Assembly (NCBI RefSeq): GCF_902148845.1
Contig: NC_043748.1
Location: 13,422,445 to 13,486,444, forward strand
DNA from: Salarias fasciatus
Lineage: Eukaryota; Chordata; Actinopteri; Blenniiformes; Blenniidae
Length of the DNA stretch: 64,000 bases
Direction: 5' to 3'
A program made the position numbers and the translations under genes. This document shows, piece by piece, positions 12,565 to 23,932 of the stretch. The notes under the pieces are model-generated. The model saw only the letters and a program-made list of their open reading frames with translations, made no database searches and was not told the origin of the DNA. How positions within the stretch are numbered: the first letter of the stretch is position 1; every line of letters begins with the position of its first letter.

Positions 12565-15500
12565 ATGACTGAGCCAACAGGTGCTTGTTTATCTTTAACT
12601 TGTGGTTTTACTGGCTGAAACTGAAATAATTAACTTCCTTGTGTGTTGAGTGACTCTAATCTATGATTTTTTTTTTTTTTAATTAAGCTGATGAGCCTCT
12701 GCCTCCTGCTGACGACACCAACCCTGACAGTGACGTCCGGCATCTTTTGAGAGAAATAAGAAGAGCCTCCCAGAACGGTAGATACAAAATGAGATGCTTC
12801 TCACTGTGCATGTACAGGCCATAAAAAATAATAGCCATTCGATTAACCTATAGAACTGAAACTTCTTCAACTGTCGGACACATACCTATTGGATTTTATC
12901 TGCTTTTATCTCATCATGAGATTCATCAATGAACTGCTGACATCCAGACAGTAGAGCATCTTCCTTCTGAAGACTGATACACAGACATGAGTGAAGACCA
13001 CTAAAAGTAAACATTGAGTTACTCTTGCGAGCAAGTATTCAGTTTTTGGCCCGTAGCCATCAAAGTAGCATTAGATCTTTGGTAAACATTCAGACATTTG
13101 GAAAGTTGGAATCTACAAACAGCTGAGCAGAATATTGTTGTTTAAATAGACAGTAGTTAACCTGGAGCATTGACTCCCTTTCAATCCCAACAAGCAGTTT
13201 TTAAATGAAACCAAAAGTCTTATTTAGTTACCTCAGTCATTAAATGGATTCAACAGTCTTTCCATGGATTAAAATGGAAGAAAAGTGATTTTTAAGTCTA
13301 GATTTTACTTTATTTTTGATGGTTTAATTTTTTTGTTTGTACATCAACACTTTGCCACAATAATCCGCGTTTGTCCTCAATATCTTAAAATTAATTTCTC
13401 ATATTCTGGGTCATAGCCGTGTTTCCCTATCCATCGGGAATTACTGAATCACAGAATGATCTTCTTAAAAAAATTTAAAATCACAATAAAAATTGCATTC
13501 TTAGTCCATGAAAGTTAGTCATCAGTCGTTTGTTAAATTACTGCTACATTTACTGTAAGAAACCTTCCTGGTTGACGCCTAATTCCCAGTGTTACCAGGT
13601 TGTGTGTGTAACGAGCATGCTGAAAGTGTGTGTGACGTGCAGGCATGCTAACATGGACCCTCCAGAAGAAGGTGGAGGCCGATCCTTCCTGCAGCATCTC
13701 ACTCATCAACGTGCTCCTCAATGAGCTGGAGAAGAAACAGCAACGAGTCTGCAAGACCCAGAAGTTCAAGTCTTACATGTCGATCATGCCGGTGCTTCAT
13801 ACGCTGTACTATGTAGTCATTCAGGTAAGACACACCTAATGACTCAAACTGAAAACATCGCAGTCCATGAGAGAATTATCTTGTAAGAGAGGTGTATAAA
13901 AATGGAGAAATGTAAAATACAACAATAAAAGTCCTGCAGTGGAGCAACAGACGTTGGATGATGCATTGTTGTGAACGATTCTTGAGTATTTGTTTGTATT
14001 TTAACATCCAGTCAGGCGTCACCATCCCAAACAGCCTCTACCAGAGAGTGTCTGAGTGTCTGACAAAGCTGCTGATACTGCCGCTGCCATACTCTGCTGT
14101 GGTCCAGCAGACTCTCCGAAGCATCAGCATGGAAATGATCACACCAGGTAAAGCTCATCGTCGGGCCTGCTTTCACAAAACTGTGATCGTCTCAAACGAC
14201 TGACGGGAAAATCCTCTCTGTTCCAGGATGTTTGTATCAGACCAGAGTCATTGCAGAACAGAACATTAAAAACGAGCATTTCAATCTGCAGGAAAAGTAA
14301 GTACAGCTTTAAAAGAAGCAGAGTTGCTGAGCTGAATCAACAATATTATTTAAATCACACTTATTCCCGATTTGCTATTTGCTGGACTCTTCCAGGGTGT
14401 TCGTGCTTGCAGATCCAGCTGTGTTTTCCGCCTCTCTTGAATCGACGCTTCGAGCTTACCTGGATGTGTCTGACTCGCTCAGGAATACACACATGGTGGA
14501 GAGAAAGGTTGTCCTCCATGTGTTGTGTTCAGGGCTGGAGACGGCATGTCAAAACACCAACCTGGCTCGAGCTCTGGAGGTGAGAGAGACTAAAAAGACA
14601 CTTCGAACTGAGGTGCTGCTGCCTGTTTTGAACCAAAGCTGAAGGAAAGAAGGAACTTTGCATTTGAAGTGTTTTAGTTTGCATTCCCTGGAAGTTTAAT
14701 TTACATTCTATCAAATATATAAATGAAAAACACCAAAGTTAGAAACCAGGTCAATGCAAAACAATGCACATTTGTTTTTTTCGTCAGCTATAAATTCACA
14801 AACGGTTCAAAACATTTAGGAAAGCGCCACAACACTGGCAGTAATTTCTCCATCAGTTGCGACCTGCTGCAACAGTATGGCTCCTCTAAAGCCAGCAAAG
14901 TCCTGTTCTTGGTTTGTTCAGAACATTTATCAAATCACAGTTGTCTTCATTTGCAAAAAAATGATAAATAGAGACATTTTTTCGAGTAATGCTTTAAATA
15001 TTTTCTGCTGCATTTCAGGCTTTAGACAATAAGACTGCGAGGAAATATTTCCATGATGTGGTTCTTGCTGTGAGCCAGAGTACAAACCATGGCGCGGGCG
15101 GCCGTGCAGACTATCTGAACACACTGCAGGAAATATACCAACGAATCACGAGTGGCGCTGAAGGTGTGTGACCGGCTGTCCATTAGCGCACGTCCTTACG
15201 AGCAACAGAGAAAAGCCTGAATGAGACTGTTGTGTTTGATTATGTTCCGTCAGAGAGAACAGAGGCTGGCCGAGGCTCTCTGTGCAACGCTTTAATCCCC
15301 TATCCGAAGATCAACTTCCTCTTGTGGAATGATGAAGAGGATCTATGTGAGTTAAAAAGAGAAACAAATGCCAGAGTTTTATGTTTCCTCATAGATGAGC
15401 TGAATTTGATAAATGTTGCTGCTTGTAATCTCGAGACTGACCTGACTCTGACCTTCCCCGAAGGGAATCTGCTGACGCAGTTCACGCTCCAATCCTGCCT

Positions 15501-18340
15501 GAGCTCTGGTAAAGACGAAGACGACAGCAACAAACGAGACAGTGGGATAGAGAAAGATATCAATGACCAGGGTAACACCACCCTGCCTTTTAACAGGCAG
15601 TCTGCACTCAAACGGAGAAACGCCTACAGGACTGTAAAATCTGCAGAAAATTTGGACCTTGTTAAAGAGAAGATTGAAGGTTCCTCTGGAAGCTCTGCTG
15701 GACTCAAAGAGGAGCGGAGCCACACGGCTCGAGTGGTGGTCCTGGGGGACGATCGAGCGCTGGGAAGACTCGCCAGAGCCTACAGTTCGATGCGGTGAGC
15801 AGCTGCTTCCAATTAGTGAAAAGTATCTTCCTCAAATACAGCTTCAGTGAGATTTTCTGTTCTGTTTCCCGACAGCGAGAAGGAGTCCAAACGGAATATG
15901 TTGACCAAGAAACTGAACCTGCAGTTGTACTACATCCCAGTGTCTGATGTGAAGCCTTCACTGCAGCCGCCTGTGAGTCACTGAGGCTCTCAGTCCAAAT
16001 GCACCAGATGCATATATGTGGACGGACTCCATTTGACCCTGCTATTCCTTACAGGAGAGCTCTTTCCTGAAAGAGAGCAGCTTATCTCTGGCCTCCCATT
16101 TAGGAAGAGTGGACCCCTGGTACAACAGCGACATTAGCAATCTGGGAGCTGCAATCTCCAATCTGTCCGAAATGGTAAAAAGCTACAGGATTCGGCACCT
16201 TTCTTTGGTTTCATTTTATTTACTTCCAAATTTAAGGCAGTTGTGTCAACATGCATAACATTATGAGTTGGAAAACAGGAAGTCTATAATCACAAGTCAG
16301 TCCTTTGGTTAGATGCTCTCAGTACTATTTGCAGCTAAAATTCCCATCATTCCATCAGACTGAAAGACACCCGAATACCAAAGAATTACAGAAGTCCAGG
16401 CAATACGTACTAAATGGATGGATTGTCATTATTCTCTCGATTCTGGATTTTGGTTATGAAAAAGGTATTTGTGGAGGGTTGCTTGAAGTGCTGGTTAAAG
16501 CACCAGCCCTGGTCAGAGATGATCCTTAAACTAATGAATACATAATGTAACTGCAGCATAAGGTTGGATAGACTGGTTATCGCCTTTTTTGTCTGAGTGC
16601 AGGCTTTTCAAAAAGACATACCTGGAGTTTGATGAGCTGATTGGTGTCATCTGGTTTCATAGATACACAGATCTGCTGGTCATCTACACAGAAAAAGAAA
16701 ACATAATCATAGTTTCATAATCCTGCCAACAATAATCTTGTTTCAAATAAGATATATGGGTCCTCTCACTGAACCCTGTGGAACTCCATGAATATCTTTT
16801 GCTAACTATTAAAAACAATAAAGTCTGTCAGTGAATATGAACAATATCTTGATGTTCCTTCTGTGCAGCCCACGAATACCAGTGGACCATCAGAGCTGAA
16901 CCTCTTCCTCCTGGACAGCCTGTGTTACTACCTCCGCTGTGGGACACAGTCAGTGAACCTACCGCTTTATTCAGTCAAGGTACATCAGAGCAACAACAGC
17001 GTGGTGTTTTATATGCACATTAATGTGCTCATGAAGTTGGATTTTGTGTGTCTTTAGTACTAACTGATTGAAAATTACACAACAGAAAGTCCGTTGTGAT
17101 TACTTTAAGGTTCATTGTGTGAAGTAAAAGGTTTCGGGTGGTGGAAGCAGGAAGACACTCTACTGTACTGCTCAGTTCGTCTGTTTCTCTGTTTTGCCTC
17201 TTTGCAGTTGTGCACTCACAGAGTGATAATGTTCACTCTGTGGATTTAGTTTTTAGCTTTCATCAAGTTTTCTCATCTTAGTTCGCCTCGTTGTTTGGGG
17301 TTTTCCAACTCGTAAAACGAGCTCTTATCAGGTTCTCTTATGATTCCAAGAAGAAGCTGTTCACGCTGTCTTACTGGTTTTTAGTTGCTGGTAAGGAATT
17401 TTTTGCCAAGTGCTGTTACTACTGTTCACATTGTACTGTACGGTATTCCCATGCTATGCTGGTATTGCAAATTACACCTGTAGCTGCTACGCTTTACAGG
17501 CGGCTATAGGAGTACAACTCAGCCGTATAGAATAGAATACAATAAAATAGATATAACTTGTTGTTGTGTTTGACTTCACAGAGTATACACACAAGGATCT
17601 TGACTCTAAACTCAATGTTACTTAAGTTACAAGTTGTAAGTTTGTTTCTAAAGTTGCTCCTGCTGTTGACCAGGACATTATGGAGGGTGTGAGAACCATT
17701 GCACAGGATGGACCTCAGTTTGGACCACATCCTCCTCTGAGACCACCCGCCCAGAGTCCAATTAAGAAGTTGAATTGGATTCATGATGCACATTTTCACC
17801 GGTTTGTGTGTGTGTGTGTGTGTGTGTGTGTATTTTAGATGTTCTGCTCCACCTCTGGCGTCAACTCTGTAGTGGAGGATGTGTTCGTGTCCCACCTGGA
17901 GGCCGACATCCCAGACTTCAGACACCTGAAGAAGAAGAAAGAGACTTCAAGTAGGTTTATGATTTTATGATTCTCTTTCGGTGACTTCTCACAGCGCCTT
18001 GTTTACACGTGACGGCTTTAATCCACATGTTGCTTTTGACAGAGGCACCCAGTTCACGAAGCAGGAAGATAACTGAGAAACCCTTTGGAGCCGTCCTCTC
18101 AGTCCGTTACACAAAGGTACAGTCTTTCGTCACTTTTACTCTCTGACTTCATTTGTCCGTTACAGTGGGACTAACCGATGTTTTGACAGGCCTCGTTAAG
18201 CAAGCGACAGATCGTGAGGGGAGAAGCACCGATGACGTGTGGAGTGGTGATCACATCCGAGCCAGCAGATTCGACATCAGGTTCACATTTCACTTGGATT
18301 TAAAATGAGTGGATTTATTCTGAGTGCCAGGAGGAGCGAG

Positions 18341-18374
<34 letters not shown>

Positions 18375-20881
18375 TTTCATTCATTTCAGGCGATTAACAC
18401 TGCAAAACAAAACAAAATTCCAATATAATAACATAAACACAGAATGCCTGAAAAAGGGGAGTAGGAGGAAGAAAACTTATTTAATCCTACCCCCAAGCTC
18501 AACAATGGAAACACTATGAGCACATGGTTATGCTACAAGACAAAATACAGTAAACAATAGACAATAACAATTACACAATACCGACAATGGTAATTAACAA
18601 AAACCAGCTATTATGACGGACAGAATGGCAGAATGGACAAATAGCAGGAATGATAACGGACTAATAGCAGAATGGACAGATACTGGAATGGACAAATACC
18701 AGAATTGAGCAAGGTGAAGGACAGAATACAATTGAAGGTAATGGAACACTAATATAGACGATAAACCAACATGGATAATGGACGACATGTAAGCGACAGT
18801 AGGAGAACGTACATTATGGTGAAGAATAACACAATGATCAGTAACTGTAAATGACAAGGTGAATTACAAGATGCTGTACCTATATTTAGACCAGATCTGG
18901 TGTTTATAATACAGTTTAAATCGATTAATACTTTGGCATTGCTTGTGCTGTAAGTCCAAACTGTTCCAGAGTTTCACCCCACACACAGACACACAAAAAC
19001 TTTTACGAGTAGTTCGAATTCTGGGTAATGTGAAATTAGCATAACCTCTCAAATCATGTGTTTGCTCTCGAATTATAAAGAAGCGTTGAAGATTGGATGG
19101 TAATAATTTATTGAAAGCTTTAAAGAGAATGATTGATGTGTTATATTTTACGAGATCATTGAATTTAAACAACTTTGACTGCGTAAACAAATTATGTGTG
19201 TGTTCTAAAAAACCCACCTTGTGAATGATCCGCACAGCTCGTTTTTGTAACAGAACAAGAGGATTAATTGTGCTCTGGTAGGTGTTTCCCCACACTTCGA
19301 CACAGTATGTCAGGTAAGGAAAGATTAAAGAATAGTAAAGTGTGTGAAGTGCATTCACATCCAGGTAAGGTTTTGCTTTGTTTATAATTGAGAGACTTTT
19401 TGAAATTTTAGTTTTAATGTGTTTGATGTGTGGTTTCCATGACAACTTGTTGTCAATTACAACACCCAAAAATTTAGTTTCACAAACAAATTCAATAGGT
19501 ACATTATCAACCGAAGGTTGCATCTCTGAATTCCTTTGTTGATTCCCAAACATCATTGCCTTGGTTTTTTCAATATTTAAAGATAACTTATTTATATCCA
19601 TCCATTTCTTTATCGCTTTGAGTTCTTTATTTACTACAGTTATTAATTCATTATAATTGTCATTACAATAGAATATATTTGTATCATCGGCAAAAAGGAT
19701 GAGTTTCTGACACAGGTTACCTACAGATAGAGAGGGCTGCGTCAAGCCATTCCCAGAATGCACTCTCCATTTATTCCAGTGTTCAAGTTGTTTTTCCTCA
19801 AAAAATCTAATCAAATTCTAAAATGTAAATATATTTGAAAACTTCAAGTCTTGTTTCATTTTTTATATCTTAAATTATAAGTAATTAGATGAAAACTACA
19901 GTGTCTAAAAATATTCTGTTCAATGTTTTCCCAATATTTTAATTGAATTTCATAAATGTAACAAATACAGTTGTTAAGATGCCACTTGTTCAAGAAATTC
20001 TAATTTTATGAGCTGTACTTGTACATAGAGTAGATTTTTATTCTAAAGTAAATTGAAAAAAAGGCTTGTCTAGTTATTTAGAAGGATTTTGCAAACCTAA
20101 ACTTGAACAAAATTCACATGTTCACAATTGAAAATATCTGTTGTTCATAAAATTTTGTGCCATATCCTTTGAGTTGAGTGCCACTGTGTGATATTTTAAT
20201 ATGGCATTAAAAAAAGAAGAAGAAGAACCCTGAATGTGACTGACTAGATAAATTGGATAAAAACTGCAGTTAAATGCATTAAGTTTCTGCTTCGTGCCTA
20301 TAACATGTCATGATTTATTTATAAGTGACACAGCAAAGGACCAAAACTCCAGAATTTGTGGATATTTTGATTTGTCCAAACCAGCATGGATGTATGAACT
20401 GAGTAACTGTTTCATTCCCTACAGGTGAGGATTACCTTAAAGTCAGTTTTGACAGCGTGAACCCAGAAAACAACGAAGTGAGTTTTTTTCTGTACATCTG
20501 TCTCATTTTAATCAATGCATTTATCTTTAAAGCAGCAGTACTGAAGCATTTGTTTTGTGGTCACAGAAAATCCAGACTAAAAGCATCAACATCAAGACGC
20601 TGGAGCATTGGGCACTCTGTGTGTGCCTGGACAGGGACTCCCGCAGGATTTATAACAACATCCAGAGGTAACTGAAGCACTGCTGTCCCATCTCTGGAAA
20701 ACTATGCTGAAGTGTAACACTGTTTTTCTTTTATAGATTAGAAATATTCCCATGTTTGGACCCAGGATGCAAAATTAAAACCAGGTTAAGCATGAACGCC
20801 AGTCGAGAGCTGCCACTCAGCAGGTACCTGGACCAAGTCCTGTCGCTGCCCATCAATACCTTCACTGGAGCCTCCAGCTGA
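12565..20881 (+). CDS. pik3r6: Phosphoinositide 3-kinase regulatory subunit 6 (p84/p87)
   Basis: Alternative adaptor of p110 gamma, coupling it to G-beta-gamma and Ras signals. Seventeen exons give 755 codons (human 754): 12565-12580, 12688-12777, 13643-13824, 14012-14147, 14227-14296, 14396-14579, 15019-15163, 15254-15794, 15876-15972, 16055-16174, 16869-16979, 17839-17950, 18043-18116, 18190-18280, 20425-20477, 20567-20667, 20737-20881. All are GT-AG and in frame. Diagnostic segments are ITPGCLYQTRVIAEQN, the linker DSGIEKD (human has DSGIERD), VVVLGDDRALGRLARAY at about aa 435, DPWYNSDI at about 507, and the C-terminus LPINTFTG. Exon 1 codes only five residues. The long exon 15254-15794 reads through a weak internal GTGAGT with an open frame, so I kept it whole. 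The intron 18281-20424 contains a LINE. Confidence 0.95.
17805..17830 (+). repeat. (TG)13 tract abutting a pik3r6 splice acceptor
   Basis: Thirteen TG units end eight bases before the exon at 17839, separated only by TATTTTAG. The tract occupies the place of the polypyrimidine tract. Confidence 0.95.
18344..19740 (-). mobile_element. 5'-truncated LINE (non-LTR retrotransposon) in a pik3r6 intron
   Basis: A minus-strand open frame (18864 to at least 19700) encodes the second half of a reverse transcriptase. It has the catalytic motif LFADDTNIF, then NIEKTKAMMFG, FLGVVIDNKLSWKPHI, LTYCVEVWG, LLQKRAVRIIH and a C-terminal VKLWNSL. The 3' end is marked by the poly-A tail (T-run 18344-18372 on the + strand). 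The preceding 3' UTR carries the TTTTCTTCCTCCTACTCC signature seen in fish LINE tails. The element looks truncated near 19.70-19.74 kb, just upstream of the FADD motif, where the frame no longer resembles RT. The lineage is probably L2/Rex1/CR1-like, from motif memory only. No target duplication could be fixed. Confidence 0.88.
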
Positions 20882-21257
20882 AGAACCTCACCCGTCTGTT
20901 CCTCGTGCACACACATCTGCCGTAACCATGCTGTGTCCGCTTTGTAACTGTGTATATATTGGTTATATTTGTGTTCAACAGTGTTTCATATCCGTATGTT
21001 TTTTAGTTGTAGTTTTGACTTTTCTTATTTTGGTGAAACTGTGATGATGTTTGAGTCAAATGAGCTTTCCCTGTAGCACATTCCAGTAACTGTGTTGACT
21101 TGAAAATGTTGTTTTGAAAAAGAAATGAGAAATTATACTTTTATTCAGATTAAAATAGTATTGTAAGATTGTATATACTGTATATCGTTACATGTGAAAC
21201 TGTACACAAATCAACAACAACAGAAATTAAGTCCCGGTATATTCATGGAGAATTTAT

Positions 21258-21538
21258 GGCTGCATGGTGGCACAGTGGTTAGCACTCTCACCTCACAGTG
21301 AGAGATCTGGCCTCTTCTGTGTGGCGTTTGCTTGTTCTGTCCACAAACATGTATTTGAGGCTAACCGGTGACCCTAAACTCCTTCTATAAGTGGAGTGTT
21401 TTTGCCTGTTTGTCTCTCTGTGTTCGCCCTGTGATGGGCTAGCAACCTATCCATGGTGCATCCTGCCGTCTCCCATCTTAAGCCCCAGAGCCTCACAACC
21501 CTGCACAAGATAAAGTGTATAGAAGATGGATGGGTGGA
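21258..21538 (+). repeat. Fish dispersed repeat with tRNA-like head and ATGG tail
   Basis: It begins GGCTGCATGGTGGCACAGTG, continues through GTTTGCTTGTTCTGTCCA and CCCTGTGATGGGCTAGCAAC, and ends GATGGATGGGTGG. These blocks, in this order, match a very abundant fish interspersed repeat known to me from many genomes. The copy has small deletions. I saw no clear target-site duplication. Confidence 0.65.
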
Positions 21539-22026
21539 CATATATACATTTTGCAAACTGTGTCATTCTGAGATGAAAACTTGACTCATCTTCAGGGATT
21601 AAAGAAAATCAGTTGTGGGAAATAAATGGTCTACGAAGGACCACCAAACTTAGTTTATTGTGGGTGTGTTTCTGTACACTTTTGACCCTCATGACTAAAT
21701 TATAGATGGTTTGAACTCTTTTGTAATTTTTTTTTTTTTTTTTTTTTTTGTCAGTGAAATCAAATTAAAATCAAAGTGTGGGTAGGGCCACAGCATGAAT
21801 CCAGCATTCAATCATAAATTAGTACTTGGCATAAGACACATTGTGCAGCATGTCATTTTGATTTACATTTATCACACAAGCACATGTAGAAAACCTTAAG
21901 GAATATAAACTTGGAATATTCAAAAGTATTTAAAAAGAAAAAAAATCAGTAGGCTATATTTTTTTTAATGTTGATCTTTCTTCGTGAAAGCTGGATAGTT
22001 TTGCTTGACGCATGGACGCATCCCCA

Positions 22027-22043
22027 CCAGCAGAGGGCGCTGC
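22027..22043 (+). promoter_or_regulatory. CTCF-like motif (near-perfect consensus)
   Basis: CCAGCAGAGGGCGCTGC matches all sixteen core positions of the vertebrate CTCF consensus CCASYAGRKGGCRSYR. It lies between pik3r6 and the mfsd6l promoter. Occupancy is inferred. Confidence 0.55.
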
Positions 22044-22171
22044 AGCGATGTAAAAGTCTCAAGTCTCGCAGGTCGCTCTCCTCTTAGTGCATGGGCCTTT
22101 GTTCTTGTTTGTCAGTGAACTTGTAAATATCTGGCAGATTTGACTATTTGGGCTTTTTAGAAAATTAAGTC

Positions 22172-22292
22172 GCTTATTCGAGCTCGAATAAGCAAATTAC
22201 TTGTTCACCCGGGTGAAGAGGGCGGGGCTTAACAACCCGTACCCTGCTTCTGATTGGCTCTGATTTTGATAGAAATGAAAACAGGCCAATCA
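22172..22292. promoter_or_regulatory. Cluster of palindromes and inverted CCAAT boxes upstream of mfsd6l
   Basis: A perfect 22-bp palindrome lies at 22172-22193 (arm GCTTATTCGAG). A perfect 14-bp palindrome TTCACCCGGGTGAA lies at 22204-22217, with a GC box GGGCGGGGC just after. Inverted 9-bp arms CTGATTGGC (22250-22258) and GCCAATCAG (22284-22292) contain facing CCAAT boxes. Together these look like a proximal regulatory region or a second promoter. Confidence 0.5.
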
Positions 22293-22638
22293 GTGACACA
22301 ATAAATCGTCCACACACGCGAGGGTCTTCTTTTTAAGAAGCAAAAAATATCAGCATACTCATTCTGATAGTTCAACTTTAGTAAGGGGAATTTCCTAACG
22401 CTCTCATTTGTTTGTGAAAGCAGAAGTCACTTTTCACGTTGTAATTTTGTCCTGAGTTGTATTTAATGAGTTTACATTTATACTTATGATTGTTTCTTTC
22501 ATTTACTTTTCAAATAATGATCATAGACATTCATTCATTTATTTGTTTGCTGTTTAAAATATTGTTGTTGTTGTTGTTGTTGTTTTTTTATGGGAAAAGT
22601 CGTTGTTTTGGGCTTGTGCCCAGAAGTCTGCTTGTTGC

Positions 22639-22648
22639 TCTCGCGAGA
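22639..22648 (+). promoter_or_regulatory. mfsd6l: TCTCGCGAGA core promoter motif, mfsd6l
   Basis: The palindromic TCTCGCGAGA element is a known vertebrate motif of TATA-less, CpG-rich promoters. Here it lies about 180 bases before a strong donor (AAAAG|GTAAAG after 22828), so transcription probably starts shortly downstream of it. Confidence 0.6.
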
Positions 22649-22669
22649 TTTAGCAGCTCCGGCAGGTGG

Positions 22670-22828
22670 GAGCGTGACTGAGGCAGTGAGGCGGTGCACG
22701 CGGTCTCAGGTGTCTCAGCACACAGCATTAAGCACCTAAAATTTACCCGGAGCTGGGACGTGAGACTCTGAGATGGGACGTGGTCGTTAGATGAGTGCCG
22801 GGAACTTCCAGCGGGCAGAAGTTAAAAG
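22670..22828 (+). other. mfsd6l: Probable 5' untranslated exon of mfsd6l (5' edge approximate)
   Basis: A GC-rich segment ends in a canonical donor at 22828. The matching acceptor, CATTTTCAG, ends at 23877 and leads to a short leader before the ATG at 23933. This gives a single 1.05 kb intron in the 5' UTR. The exon start is inferred from the upstream promoter motif. Confidence 0.5.
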
Positions 22829-23932
22829 GTAAAGGCGGGTGTTTGTGTTTTGCTGCGGCTGCTGTGACGTGGACTTCATATCCTGCAGGGACAGGTGCAT
22901 CCAGACTGACAGGCGGTGTGCTCCATCCTGTTCCGTGTCTGGTTTGATCCGCATATTTCTGCAAAGAAGGCGTTTCATGTTCCAGGATGTGCAAAATACA
23001 TCTATAAATACGCATAAAAAAGTTAAGTTTTGCCATTTAAGCTCCGTTTAACTATCACATGTGATATTAATTCTTTTGCAAGGTATATTGAACTAAATTC
23101 GCATAGAAAATAGTTATTTTCCTCTTAGTTGGAAAGTGAGTATATAGGCAACTAATTTATGACAGAACAATTGCAGTAATAATAATTCTAAATACTAATC
23201 TACCAATTATATTTTTACACGTATGTTAGGAAAAACAACACAAGTTAGGAAAAAATGAATGCAAGCAGGTGTACAAACTCAGTGGTCCCAGTTGTGACAA
23301 TGATTAACCATTAGTGTCTTTTTTTGTATTTATTCATCCCTGCTTTTGCATGTCTGTTCACAAGCCAGTTGTTGAAGTAACGTCCTAAATGTGGGAAGTT
23401 TCTTCTTTACTTCCCCTTATTCAGCATGGGGATGGCTGAATTTCTTTGTCTGGCACACTTTAAACACATACATAGCAAGGCACCTCTTCAGCATTAAAAT
23501 GTTGTTATTATGAGATTTTTTTTCTGTCAGAGGTTAAAACTTTAAGATATTTCAGGAATGCTTGAAGTTTTATCAGCTGATTGGGAATTTTAAGATGTAG
23601 CACTTTCATTTTGTACTATTGTAGATCCAACAACAACGCAATCTGTTGTGAGTTACATGATCCCATGCAACAAAGCATCTATACTGTTACAGTCAATTTG
23701 AATACATGCCTTATAATCAGTAGAAAAACAATGAAAACTGTATGTGAGTTTACAAAACCACCTTGGGCAGGAAGTGAAAAATTGAGTTTCGGCAAAATAG
23801 AATGATCGGCTGACCCAATTTCATCCTGAAATATAAGAATTGTATTCATGTTTACATTACTCTTTTCTCATTTTCAGCTCCCTGTTTGAATCCAGCCAGT
23901 CGCTCATGTGACACCTGACCGGAGACGCCATC

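Larger units (their letters stand above)
20882..22171. other. pik3r6 3' UTR and pik3r6-mfsd6l intergenic region
   Basis: An ATTAAA at 21149-21154 is a candidate polyadenylation signal for pik3r6. A fish dispersed repeat (21258-21538), a T-run (about 21728-21749) and a CTCF-like motif follow. No coding exon is recognised. Confidence 0.6.

Noticed and set aside
15349-15354. GTGAGT within the large pik3r6 exon as a splice donor
   Set aside because: The frame stays open across it. No in-frame acceptor is needed, and the spliced total length (755 aa) matches the human protein only when the exon is kept whole.
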